64,000 nucleotides of DNA from Rubrivivax sp. (lineage in GTDB: Bacteria > Pseudomonadota > Gammaproteobacteria > Burkholderiales > Burkholderiaceae_C), in assembly GCA_016719535.1 (NCBI GenBank), contig JADJYX010000001.1:806001-870000 (forward strand). The letters run 5' to 3'. Below the pieces are notes generated by a model. That model worked only from the letters and a program-made list of their open reading frames with translations, had not been told where the DNA came from and did not search any database. Positions 53,589-61,955 of this stretch are shown here, piece after piece; within the stretch, counting starts at the first letter, position 1; the number at the start of each line of letters is the position of its first letter. Made by a program: the position numbers and the translations under genes.

Positions 53589-54047
53589 TCAGGCGCGCTG
53601 GCTGGCGTCGCGGCGGATGCCGTGGGACAACGCAAAGTCCAGCGCCAGGCGGTAGCCGTGCACGCCCAGCCCGCAGATCACGCCCACCGCCATGTCGGAC
53701 AGGTAGGAGTGGTGACGGAAGGGCTCGCGCTTGAAGACGTTCGAGATGTGCAGTTCGATGAAGGGCAGGGCCACGCCGGCAAAAGCGTCGCGGATGGCGA
53801 CGCTGGTGTGGGTGAAGGCGCCGGGGTTGATGATGGCAAACTCGGTGCCGTCGTCCCGGGCGGCCTGGATGCGGTCGACCAGTGCGCCTTCGTGGTTGCT
53901 CTGAAAACACTCCACCTTTGCGCCTGCTTTTGCGCCTAAGGTGATGAGTTCTGCCGTGATGTCGTCCAGTGTGGTGCTGCCGTAGACCTGTGGTTCACGC
54001 GTGCCCAGCAGGTTCAGGTTCGGTCCGTTGAGGACGAGGATGCTCAT
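53589..54047 (-). CDS. aroQ: Type II 3-dehydroquinate dehydratase
   Basis: Third step of the shikimate pathway. 152 residues. NGPNLNLLGTREPQVYG (catalytic Tyr nearby and Arg), QSNHEGALVDRI, INPGAFTHTS, and the catalytic His in ELHISNVFKREPFRHHS. First gene of the aroQ-accB-accC-prmA series common in Betaproteobacteria. A weak -10, TAAAGT (complement of 54102-54107), is seen upstream. Confidence 0.96.
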   Translation of the reverse strand: MSILVLNGPNLNLLGTREPQVYGSTTLDDITAELITLGAKAGAKVECFQSNHEGALVDRIQAARDDGTEFAIINPGAFTHTSVAIRDAFAGVALPFIELHISNVFKREPFRHHSYLSDMAVGVICGLGVHGYRLALDFALSHGIRRDASQRA

Positions 54048-54180
54048 GGTGGCAAGGGCTGGCGGGCGCCGCAGCCGCTCCAGTCCGAAGAAAGAGGGCG
54101 AACTTTACGCTCTTTGTATGCGGTTGTGAGCGAACGGCCGCAAATTCGACGAAGAAAGCGATTTCGAGCCTTTGGGCCCG

Positions 54181-54699
54181 TTACAGCCCGCGGACCCAGC
54201 GGTCGAGTTCGTCGTAGCTCGTCTGGCCGAGCTTGCGATGACGCAGCCGGCCCTGGCTGTCGAAGACCACCGTGAAGGGCAGGCCACCATTGCTGTTGCC
54301 CAGTCGGCGGCTGAGCGCGGTGCCGTCCAGCCCCGCCAGGCCGATGGCAAAGCGCACCGGCTGCCGCGCCAGAAACTGGCGCACCGGGGTCGGTCCGTCG
54401 ACAGCCAGGCCGACGACCTGCAATCCCCGCGCCGCGTGGGTGCCGTGCAGGCGGTCGAGGTCGGGCATTTCCTTCAGGCACGGGGGGCACCAGGTGGCCC
54501 AGAAATTGAGCACGAGCGGTCGTCCGCGCAGTGAAGCCAGCGCCAGCTCACCCCCCTCTGGCCGATCGAAGCGCAACGTCCAGAAATCTGCTTCGATGCG
54601 GGGCTTGTCGAGCGCATACCGCCACCACGCAAAGCCGGCACCGGCCAGCGCGGCGCCGGCGCCGGCGCCGGCCAGGAGCAGGGCCTGACGCCGGGTCAT
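54181..54699 (-). CDS. TlpA/ResA-like thiol-disulfide oxidoreductase
   Basis: Periplasmic thioredoxin-like protein of 172 residues. N terminus MTRRQALLLAGAGAGAALAG is a signal sequence or anchor. The thioredoxin domain has NFWATWCPPCLKEMPDL, with active site WCPPC, and the cis-Pro loop GLPFTVVFDSQGRL. Likely keeps thiols reduced, for example in cytochrome c maturation. It overlaps the upstream gene by four bases. Confidence 0.9.
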   Translation of the reverse strand: MTRRQALLLAGAGAGAALAGAGFAWWRYALDKPRIEADFWTLRFDRPEGGELALASLRGRPLVLNFWATWCPPCLKEMPDLDRLHGTHAARGLQVVGLAVDGPTPVRQFLARQPVRFAIGLAGLDGTALSRRLGNSNGGLPFTVVFDSQGRLRHRKLGQTSYDELDRWVRGL

Positions 54700-55298
54700 G
54701 TCGCGTCCGGCGTCAGGCAGCGCTGCACAGCCGCCCGGTCGCCACGCCAGCTGCGCCCGCGGGCATCGGGCCTGAGGGCGCCCCGCAGCTCATCCAGGTC
54801 GTGCAGCAGCAGGTGCAGCGTCACCCTCTCGCCCAGGTCGGCCGAGCGCTCGCCGATGGTCAGCACCGACACGCCGCCGCCGTCACCGTCGCTGTCGCCG
54901 CCGACGTCGTAATCGATGCCCTGGTTGATGAGGTCGATCTCGGCGGCCTTGGGGTCGTCGCAATAGAGGTCGAGCAGGATCGCCGATCGCCGCGTGGCCG
55001 TGCCACGCCAGACGGCGCCGGCCAGATGCGGCCGGTGCTCGGCCAGGCGGTCCATCCAGCGTGCCGCCAGTTCGCGCAGGGCGCGCAGCTCGAGCGGCTG
55101 GGTATCGGCATGGAAGGTGTCAAGGTAAGCGCGCACTTCATCCTCGACCTGCTCGTTGCGCGGCATGTCGCGGGCGCGCACATGGCGGCCGCCGATCTGG
55201 CGCAAGGCCTTGTGGCGGGCGGCGGCATATTCGAGGCCGTCTTCCACCACCAGCTGGGCGGCGGCGACGGCGATTTGATGGGACAGGGTGGCGCTCAT
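54696..55298 (-). CDS. Conserved hypothetical protein
   Basis: 200 residues, cytoplasmic. N-terminal helical part (HQIAVAAAQLVVEDGLEYAA, ARHKALRQIG) followed by VRAYLDTFHADTQPLELRAL and a C-terminal alpha/beta part with ILLDLYCDDPKAAEIDLINQ and HLLLHDLDELRGALRPD. I recall similar proteins in Burkholderiales near the tlpA/mpl region and do not know a function. An acidic GGDSDGDGGG loop is unusual. Co-translated with the thioredoxin gene (ATGA). Confidence 0.7.
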   Translation of the reverse strand: MSATLSHQIAVAAAQLVVEDGLEYAAARHKALRQIGGRHVRARDMPRNEQVEDEVRAYLDTFHADTQPLELRALRELAARWMDRLAEHRPHLAGAVWRGTATRRSAILLDLYCDDPKAAEIDLINQGIDYDVGGDSDGDGGGVSVLTIGERSADLGERVTLHLLLHDLDELRGALRPDARGRSWRGDRAAVQRCLTPDAT

Positions 55299-55323
55299 GG
55301 TTGCGGTGTCGGACCGGCGCGCA

Positions 55324-56064
55324 TCATGGCAGTTCCACCGCGGGCATGCGGGCCAGGATGGTGGCGCTGCGGGCGAGCAGGTAGCCCGAGCCCGGCCGCT
55401 GCTCGAAGCGCTTGGGTGCCGGCAGCATGACGGCCAGGCGCGCCGCCTGCTCGGGCGACAGCCGGGCGGCATCGATACGGAAATAGTGGCGCGCAGCCGC
55501 CTGGGCGCCGAACAGCCCCTCGCCCCATTCGACATGGTTCAGATACAGCTCGAGGATGCGGCGCTTGCCGAGCAGCCCTTCCAGCATCCAGCTCAGCAGC
55601 AGTTCCTGCCCCTTGCGCCACACCGTGCGCTCCCCCGACAGCAGCAGGTTCTTGGCCAGTTGCTGGGTGATGGTGGAGCCGCCGCGCAGCTTGCTCGCCG
55701 GCGGCGGCGTGCCACGGCGTTCGGCCTGAGCCTGCACGCGCTGGTTGCGGTCCCAGGCCTTTTCGATGGCATCCCAGTCGACGCCGGCATGGTCGGCGAA
55801 TTCGGCGTCCTCGCTGGCGATCACCGCACGCTTGAGGTGCACCGAGATGCGGTCGTAGTCGACCCAGGTCTGGCTCCATTCGACTCGCTGCCTGTCCACC
55901 AGCAGGCGCAGCATCTCGCTGCGCTGGAAGGTGGTCGACGCCGGGTCCCACCAGGCCATCAGCGCGATGCGCAAGGCCAATGCGATCTGCAGCGCCAGCG
56001 CGCACCAGGCCAGCAGGGCCAGCGCCAGCAGGCCGCGGCGCGCGATGGACCCCGCTCGACTCAT
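55324..56064 (-). CDS. mtgA: Monofunctional biosynthetic peptidoglycan transglycosylase
   Basis: Glycosyltransferase family 51 enzyme that polymerises lipid II without a transpeptidase domain. 246 residues: one N-terminal membrane helix (LLALALLAWCALALQIALAL), the catalytic Glu in VIASEDAEFADHAGVDW, RGGSTITQQLAKNL and WRKGQELLLSWMLE, and LYLNHVEWGEGLFG. The start overlaps the aroE stop by four bases. Confidence 0.95.
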   Translation of the reverse strand: MSRAGSIARRGLLALALLAWCALALQIALALRIALMAWWDPASTTFQRSEMLRLLVDRQRVEWSQTWVDYDRISVHLKRAVIASEDAEFADHAGVDWDAIEKAWDRNQRVQAQAERRGTPPPASKLRGGSTITQQLAKNLLLSGERTVWRKGQELLLSWMLEGLLGKRRILELYLNHVEWGEGLFGAQAAARHYFRIDAARLSPEQAARLAVMLPAPKRFEQRPGSGYLLARSATILARMPAVELP

Positions 56065-56908
56065 GCGGCGGCCAGCCGTTCGCGCAGCGCCTGCAGCACC
56101 GGGGCGCTGTCGGGGCGCACGCCGCGCCAGACGAAGAAGGCCTCGGCGGCCTGCTCGACCAGCATGCCCAGGCCGTCGCGGCCGCGGGCGCCATGGCGCA
56201 CGGCCCAGTCCAGGAAGGCCTGCGCGGCCGGCCCGTACATCAGGTCGATGGCCAGCGCGCCCGACCCCAGCGCCTCGGCCGGCACGGGGACGGCAGCCGC
56301 CTGCAGGCTGCTGGCGGTGGCATTGATGATCAGCTCGAAGCCGCGGCCTGGCTGTTCGAGCGGCGCCACCGACAAATCCACGCCGGCCCCGCGTGCGGCA
56401 TCGGCATGGCGCTCGGCCAGCGCCCGCGCGCGCTCGGCGCTGCGGTTGACCAGCACCAGCTGCCGAGGCCGTGCGCTCAGCAGCGGCCCCAGCACGCCGG
56501 CCCCGGCGCCGCCGGCGCCCACCAGCAGCACGCGGCGACCGGACAGCGGCCATTGCGCGTTGTGCTCGATGTCGCGCAGCAAGCCGCTGCCGTCGGTGTT
56601 GTCGGCCAGCCAGCCGTCGGCATCGAAGCGCAGGGTGTTGGCGGCGCCGGCCAGCCGCGCGCGTTCGGTGCACACGCGCGCCAGCCGCACGGCGTCGAAT
56701 TTGAAGGGCACGGTGACGTTGCAGCCGCCGGCGCCCAGCGCGGCAAACTCGCGCACCGCGGCCTCGAAGCCGTCGGGCCCGCAGTCGATGCGGCCATAGT
56801 CGACCGGCTCGCCGGTCTGCGCCGCGAAGGCGGCGTGGATGAAGGGCGACTGGCTGTGGGCCACCGGGTGGCCGATGACGGCGTAGCGGGTCGGGGGCGG
56901 TCTTGCAT
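56061..56908 (-). CDS. aroE: Shikimate dehydrogenase, with an apparent frameshift at the start
   Basis: NADP-dependent reduction of 3-dehydroshikimate. The long open frame (to 56864) carries AHSQSPFIHAAF (shikimate-binding serines), NVTVPFKFDAV (catalytic Lys), NTDGSGLLRDI and GAGGAGAGVLG (NADP site). Just upstream the same frame reads RYAVIGHP, the expected first strand, but has no start codon before a TGA at 56913-56915. The ATG at 56908 is one base out of frame. One extra C in the run at 56893-56897 would give a normal start, MQDRPPTRYAVIGHPVAHSQ. The fallback is GTG 56864, losing strand 1. Confidence 0.85.
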
Positions 56909-56912
56909 GGTG

Positions 56913-57785
56913 TCAGCGTCGTTCGGTCATGGTGGCCTCGAGGCCGTCCTCGCGCGTGAAGCGAAAGCGCGAGGTGATGACGATCTGGTCAGCCTGCCGG
57001 CGCATGGCCGGCGTGAAGGCGCCGAACGGGCCGGCGGCGCGCACGATGGCCAGCGCGCGCTGGTCGAGCACGCGCAGGCGCGACGGCCGCACGATCTCGG
57101 CCTCGACCAGGCGGCCGCTGGCATCGACGGTGACGTTCATCGTCAGCTCGCCATAGAGCTTGCGGCCCTGGACTTCGGGGAAGTCGCGCGTGCCGCGTTC
57201 CTCGATGCGCTGCTTGAGCGCGTCGTAGTACAGCGCGTAGACCTCCTCCTGGGTGGCCGGGCTGATATAGCGCTTCTTCGGACGCGCATTTTCATCGTTG
57301 ATGCGCTTTTCGATCTCGGCCAGCAGGCGCAGCAGCTGGCGCTTGCGCTCTTCCTGGTCGCGGTCGAGCGGGCGGCCGGCCTCGCGCTGCGGATCGGGCG
57401 TGGCCAGCAAGGCCAGCTCGCGGCGCACCTGGGCCAGCAGTTGCTGCTGCTGGTCCTGCAACTGCTCGATCTTGCGCCGCGCCTCCTCGGGCGCATCGCC
57501 GAGCTCGGCCACCGCGTGCGCCGGCAGCGGAGACTGCGCGCGCCCCTTCTCGACATTGCCGCCGCCGGCCAGGTTGGCCTGCGCGATGGCCTGCGCGCGC
57601 GTCGGTGGTTCGGTCGAGCGCGCGTTGACGAGGATGACCTCCAGCGGCGTGTCGCGAAAGACGCGGTTGAAGCGCTCCGGGTCGACGAAGCGCAGCGTCA
57701 GCAGGCCGCCATGCGCCGCCAGCGACAGCAGCAGCGCCCAGTGCACGGGCGCCAGCGCGAGCTTGCCGCCGATCGCCCTGCGCAC
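56913..57785 (-). CDS. TonB-family energy transducer
   Basis: 290 residues from a GTG start. One N-terminal membrane helix (LAPVHWALLLSLAAHGGLLT), a periplasmic region with a glutamine-rich coiled coil (KIEQLQDQQQQLLAQVRREL, EERKRQLLRLLAEIEKRI) and a C-terminal TonB-like domain (YGELTMNVTVDASGRLVEAE, VRPSRLRVLDQRALAIVRAA). It lies between rnb and aroE with gaps of three and a few bases. No ExbB, ExbD or receptor genes are nearby, so its partners are elsewhere or it does another job. Confidence 0.85.
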   Translation of the reverse strand: MRRAIGGKLALAPVHWALLLSLAAHGGLLTLRFVDPERFNRVFRDTPLEVILVNARSTEPPTRAQAIAQANLAGGGNVEKGRAQSPLPAHAVAELGDAPEEARRKIEQLQDQQQQLLAQVRRELALLATPDPQREAGRPLDRDQEERKRQLLRLLAEIEKRINDENARPKKRYISPATQEEVYALYYDALKQRIEERGTRDFPEVQGRKLYGELTMNVTVDASGRLVEAEIVRPSRLRVLDQRALAIVRAAGPFGAFTPAMRRQADQIVITSRFRFTREDGLEATMTERR

Positions 57786-57788
57786 GGT

Positions 57789-59849
57789 TCAAGGCGCGCC
57801 GGGCGCGTCGTCGCCTGCCGGCCGGTCCACCGGGGCGGCGGTCTCGGCGCCGGCCTCGGCGACATCGATGGCCAGCGTGAGCGGGCCGCTGGTCTCGGCT
57901 TCCTCGTCGACGTCGGCGGCGCTGTCGTCGGGCGTGACCGGCTCGTCCAGGCGCTGCAGCAGCTGCGCATGCAGATCCAGCGTCAGCAGGTCGATGCCGG
58001 TGATGCGGGCGCGCACATGCGTGCCGCGCGCAAAGCCTTCGGTGCCGGGCACGCGAAAGACCAGCGGCAGCGTAAGCGCGCGCACCAGGCCGTCCTTCAT
58101 CACCGCGGCGTCGATCTCGCGCCACTCGTTCTGCTCGATCCAGCGCAGCGTCCAGAAGCGCTCGATGCCGTGCTGGAAATCGTTGTAGGCGCCGTAGGCG
58201 GCGTCGAAGCCCGAGATGATCGAGAACAGCGCCGCGTCCTTGGGCTTGAAGGCCGCCGCCAGCGCCGCGGTGCGGCCATGCCGCGCGCAGGCGATGATCT
58301 GCCACTGGTTGACGAGGTCGACATAGCGCCGCAGCGGCGACGTGGCCCAGGTGTACTGCGGCACGCCCATGCCGGCATGCGGCGCCGGGCGGGTGCCCAT
58401 GCGCACCTTCACGCCGGGCATCAGGCTGGCCTGGCTGCGGTAGATGCCGGGCACGCCCAGCTCGGCCAGCCAGCCGCCCCAGGTGCTGTTGGCCAGGATC
58501 ATGGCCTCGGCGACGATCAGGTCCAGCGGTGCGCCGCGCTGGCGCGTGGTGATGCTCACGCGCTCGCTGCCGGTCGGCTCGGCGCCATGGGGGTCGAGCT
58601 TGAAGTTGTAGTCGGGGCGGTTGAAGGTCTCCGGCTTGCCGCGCACGACCTCGCGCCGCGCCTTCAGCGCCTGCGCCAGGCGGAAGGCGAAAGCCAGCTC
58701 GGCGGCATGCGCATAGTCGGCCGCCGCCTGACCGGTCAGCGAGGCTTCGGTGATGACGCTGTCGAGCTGGTCGTGACGCAGGTTGCTGACGATCGGCACG
58801 CGCTCGAGACGGGTTTCGCTGCCGCGCACCTCCAGCGACGCCTCGTCGAGGGTGAAGTAAACGCTCACGGCCGGGCAGTCGCGGCCCGCCGTCAGCGTAT
58901 AGGTCTGCACCACCTCGTCGGGCAGCATGGTCAGCTTCCAGCCCGGCATGTAGACGGTGGACAGGCGGCTGCGCGCCAGCTTGTCGAGCGCCGAATCGGG
59001 CGTGATCGCCAGCCCCGGCGCCGCGATGTGCACGCCGAAGGTGACGGCGCCGCTGCCCAGCCCCTGCACCGACAGCGCATCGTCGATCTCGGTGGTGTGC
59101 GAATCGTCGATCGAGAAGGCCTGCACCGCGGCCAGCGGCAGCTCGTCCTTGATCGCCGGCGCCGCCAGCGCCGGAAAGCCGGTGCCGTGCGGAAACTGCT
59201 CGAACAGGAAGCGCCGCCAGTGAAACTGGTAAGGGCTGTCGATGGCGCCGGCGGTCTGCAGCAGGTCCAGCGGCGAGCGCTGGGTGCGCCGCGCGGCCTC
59301 GACCACGGCCTTGTATTCGGGCGCGTTCTTGTCGGGCTTGAAGAGGATGCGGTAGAGCTGCTCGCGCACCGGTGGCGGGCACTGGCCGGCAGCGATCTCG
59401 ACCGCCCAGGCCTCGATCTGCGCGGCGAGCTGCTTCTTGCGCTCGATCCCCAGCAGCGCGGCCTTGACGGTCTCTTCCGATGCCTTGCGAAAGCGGCCCT
59501 TGCCGGCGCGGCGGAAATAGTGCGGCGCGTCGAACAAGGCAAACAGCGCGCCCGCCTGCTGGTCGATACCGGCGTGCGCATTGAAATAGTCGCGCGCCAG
59601 GTCGGCGAAGCCGAATTCGTCCGCGGGCGCAAATTCCCAGGCCAGGTCGAGGTCGATCTCCTGCGCCAGGCGCTGTGCGGCGGCAAGCAGCTCGGCCGGG
59701 GCGGGTTTCTCGAAGCGCAGCAGCACGTTGGCCGCCTTCACCTTGATGCGCTTGCCGGAGTCGAGCTCGACCTGCACCGAGCTCTCGGCATCCGACATCA
59801 CGCGGCCAGCCTGGAACTTGCCGGCTTCATCGAACAATGCATAGGTCAC
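57789..59849 (-). CDS. Exoribonuclease II family protein (RNB domain)
   Basis: 3'-5' hydrolytic exoribonuclease of 686 residues. N-terminal cold-shock/OB-like region (MTYALFDEAGKFQAGRVMSD), then the RNB domain with the aspartate cluster in FSIDDSHTTEIDDALS and the late signature ATSPLRRYVDLVNQW, and a C-terminal S1-like segment. Closer in length to RNase II than RNase R. An Ala/Glu/Asp-rich tail ends the protein. Lead gene of an rnb-tonB-aroE-mtgA series. Confidence 0.9.
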   Translation of the reverse strand: MTYALFDEAGKFQAGRVMSDAESSVQVELDSGKRIKVKAANVLLRFEKPAPAELLAAAQRLAQEIDLDLAWEFAPADEFGFADLARDYFNAHAGIDQQAGALFALFDAPHYFRRAGKGRFRKASEETVKAALLGIERKKQLAAQIEAWAVEIAAGQCPPPVREQLYRILFKPDKNAPEYKAVVEAARRTQRSPLDLLQTAGAIDSPYQFHWRRFLFEQFPHGTGFPALAAPAIKDELPLAAVQAFSIDDSHTTEIDDALSVQGLGSGAVTFGVHIAAPGLAITPDSALDKLARSRLSTVYMPGWKLTMLPDEVVQTYTLTAGRDCPAVSVYFTLDEASLEVRGSETRLERVPIVSNLRHDQLDSVITEASLTGQAAADYAHAAELAFAFRLAQALKARREVVRGKPETFNRPDYNFKLDPHGAEPTGSERVSITTRQRGAPLDLIVAEAMILANSTWGGWLAELGVPGIYRSQASLMPGVKVRMGTRPAPHAGMGVPQYTWATSPLRRYVDLVNQWQIIACARHGRTAALAAAFKPKDAALFSIISGFDAAYGAYNDFQHGIERFWTLRWIEQNEWREIDAAVMKDGLVRALTLPLVFRVPGTEGFARGTHVRARITGIDLLTLDLHAQLLQRLDEPVTPDDSAADVDEEAETSGPLTLAIDVAEAGAETAAPVDRPAGDDAPGAP

Positions 59850-59905
59850 GGGCGGGATTGTCGCCCACCCGTGGTTGGCTGGAGCGGGCGAGCAGACCTT
59901 GCCCC

Positions 59906-60505
59906 TCAGCCCGGCGCGTCCAGCTGCAGGAAGTGCAGGATGGCAGGCAGGTGGTCGTCGAAGTCGCTCAGGCCGTGATCGCTGCCTTCGATCAACCGCA
60001 TCGGGCAGCCGGCGTAGCGGGCGCTCATCTCGCGCCAGTCGAGCAGTTCATCGCCCTTGGCGATGACGGCGAAATAGCGTTCGGGGCGGGTGATCGTCGC
60101 GGGCTTCATGGTGCGCAGATCGTGGACAAATCCGGCGCGGAACTCGAAGCGCTGGCTCGCGTCGTGGAACGCCGTCTGCTCGCCGACATGGGCTGCCAGG
60201 TCGCGCGCCGGGTCGACGGCGGGGTTGATCAGCACGGCGCGGCAGCCGGTGGCCTCGGCCACCAGGGTGGCATAGAAGCCGCCGAGCGAGCTGCCGATGA
60301 CGGCGAATCGTTGTGGGGGCCAGTCGGCCACCAGGTCTTGCACCTGATGCAGGGCGGCGCGCGGCGACGGCGGCAGCTGCGGGCATTGCCAGTGCACGTC
60401 GGGACGGTGCCGATGCAGCCAGGCCTGCAGGCGCAACGCCTTGACGGAGCGCGGCGACGAGCGAAAACCGTGCAGGTACAGCAGGTGCGACGGGGCTTGG
60501 TTCAT
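59906..60505 (-). CDS. YqiA-like alpha/beta-hydrolase esterase
   Basis: 199 residues, YqiA/UPF0227 type alpha/beta hydrolase. LLYLHGFRSSPRSVKA (oxyanion region), the nucleophile elbow GSSLGGFYAT (Ser), INPAVDPARDL, the Asp in KGDELLDW and the His in GSDHGLSDFDDHLPAIL complete the triad. Substrate unknown, though small esters are turned over by E. coli YqiA. Overlaps the mpl stop by four bases. Confidence 0.88.
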   Translation of the reverse strand: MNQAPSHLLYLHGFRSSPRSVKALRLQAWLHRHRPDVHWQCPQLPPSPRAALHQVQDLVADWPPQRFAVIGSSLGGFYATLVAEATGCRAVLINPAVDPARDLAAHVGEQTAFHDASQRFEFRAGFVHDLRTMKPATITRPERYFAVIAKGDELLDWREMSARYAGCPMRLIEGSDHGLSDFDDHLPAILHFLQLDAPG

Positions 60506-61890
60506 GCCGCCGCGGCGGCCAGCGCGGCCAGCAGCTTGTCGTGCAGGCCGCCGAAACTGCCGTTGCTCATGCACACCACATGGTCGCCGGCGCGCGCCTC
60601 GCGAACGATGGCGCCGACCAGGTCGTCCACCGTCTCGGCCACCACGGCGGCATCGCCCATCGGCACGAGCGCATCGCGTGCGCTCCAGCCGTAGTCGCCC
60701 TGCAGGCAGAAAGAGCGGGCGGCCGGCTCCAGCGCCCAGGGCAGCTGGGCCTTCATGGTACCGAGCTTCATGGTGTTGGAGCGCGGCTCGAAGACCGCGA
60801 GCACCCGCGGCCCGGCCTGGCCCGGGGTCGGCGCAGCCTGTTCGAGCTTGCGGCGCAGGCCTTCGAGCGTGAGCCGCATCGCGGTCGGGTGGTGGGCAAA
60901 GTCGTCATACACCCGTACGCCGTGCACTTCGCCGCGCAATTCCAGCCGCCGCTTGACGTTGGCGAAGCTGCCCAGCGCCCTGGCCGCCGCATCGGGCGTC
61001 ACGCCCACATGTTCGGCGGCGGCGATGGCAGCCAGCGCATTGAGCTGGTTGTGCTCGCCCAGCAGCGACCAGTCGACGCGGCCGATGCGCATGGCGCCGC
61101 GCAGCACGTCGAAGGCATGCGGCTCGCCGCGCGCGCGCAGCACGCCGGGCTCTTCGCGGCGCGCGCCGAAGCGCTGCACCTCGCTCCAGCAGCCGCGCTG
61201 CAGCACGCGCTGCAAGGCGTCGTCGCGGGCATTGACGACCAGGCGGCCGGTCGACGGCACCGTGCGCACCAGGTGGTGAAACTGCGTCTCGATGGCCGCC
61301 AGGTCCGCAAAGATGTCGGCGTGGTCGTGTTCGAGGTTGTTGAGGATCGCCGTGCGCGGCCGGTAGTGCACGAATTTGCTGCGCTTGTCGAACAGCGCGG
61401 TGTCGTATTCGTCGGCCTCGATGACGAAGTGCCGGCCCTGCCCGAGCCGCGCCGAGACACCGAAATTCTGTGGCACGCCGCCGATCAGGAAGCCCGGCAC
61501 CAGGCCGGCCTGATCGAGGATCCAGGCCAGCATCGAGGTGGTCGTGGTCTTGCCATGCGTGCCGGCCACCGCCAGCACGTGCCGGCCCTGCAGCACGTGG
61601 TCGGCCAGCCATTGCGGGCCGCTGGTGTAGCGCGCGCCGGCATCGAGCACGGCCTCGAACAAGGGCGTGCCGCGCTTGACGACATTGCCGACGACGAAGA
61701 CGTCGGGCGCCAGGTCCAGCTGCCCGGGCGACCAGCCTTCGATCAGGTCGATGCCGAGCGCACGCAGCTGGTCGCTCATCGGCGGGTAGACGTTGGCGTC
61801 GCAACCGGTCACCCGGTGGCCGGCCTCGCGCGCCAGCGCGGCCAGGCCGCCCATGAACGTGCCGCCGATGCCCAGGATGTGGATGTGCAT
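60502..61890 (-). CDS. mpl: UDP-N-acetylmuramate:L-alanyl-gamma-D-glutamyl-meso-diaminopimelate ligase
   Basis: Murein-recycling ligase joining the recovered tripeptide to UDP-MurNAc. 462 residues. N-terminal HIHILGIGGTFMGGLAALAR, P-loop AGTHGKTTTTSML, NNLEHDHADIF, and late YDDFAHHPTAM and FEPRSNTMKLG, all typical of Mpl rather than MurC. It fits functionally with ampD elsewhere in the window. MHIHILGIGG at 61890 is the start. Confidence 0.96.
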   Translation of the reverse strand: MHIHILGIGGTFMGGLAALAREAGHRVTGCDANVYPPMSDQLRALGIDLIEGWSPGQLDLAPDVFVVGNVVKRGTPLFEAVLDAGARYTSGPQWLADHVLQGRHVLAVAGTHGKTTTTSMLAWILDQAGLVPGFLIGGVPQNFGVSARLGQGRHFVIEADEYDTALFDKRSKFVHYRPRTAILNNLEHDHADIFADLAAIETQFHHLVRTVPSTGRLVVNARDDALQRVLQRGCWSEVQRFGARREEPGVLRARGEPHAFDVLRGAMRIGRVDWSLLGEHNQLNALAAIAAAEHVGVTPDAAARALGSFANVKRRLELRGEVHGVRVYDDFAHHPTAMRLTLEGLRRKLEQAAPTPGQAGPRVLAVFEPRSNTMKLGTMKAQLPWALEPAARSFCLQGDYGWSARDALVPMGDAAVVAETVDDLVGAIVREARAGDHVVCMSNGSFGGLHDKLLAALAAAAA

Positions 61891-61955
61891 GCCGCCGGAT
61901 TCTAGGAGCCGGGTGCCGCCGGTCGGGCGCGGCGGCGACGCGCCGTCGCTGCGTG

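Noticed and set aside
55980..59978. Very long plus-strand open frame (over 1300 codons)
   Set aside because: It runs antisense to mtgA, aroE, tonB and rnb, whose motifs are clear on the minus strand. Its product is His/Gln/Arg/Ala-rich without domains, an artefact of high GC with few stop codons.
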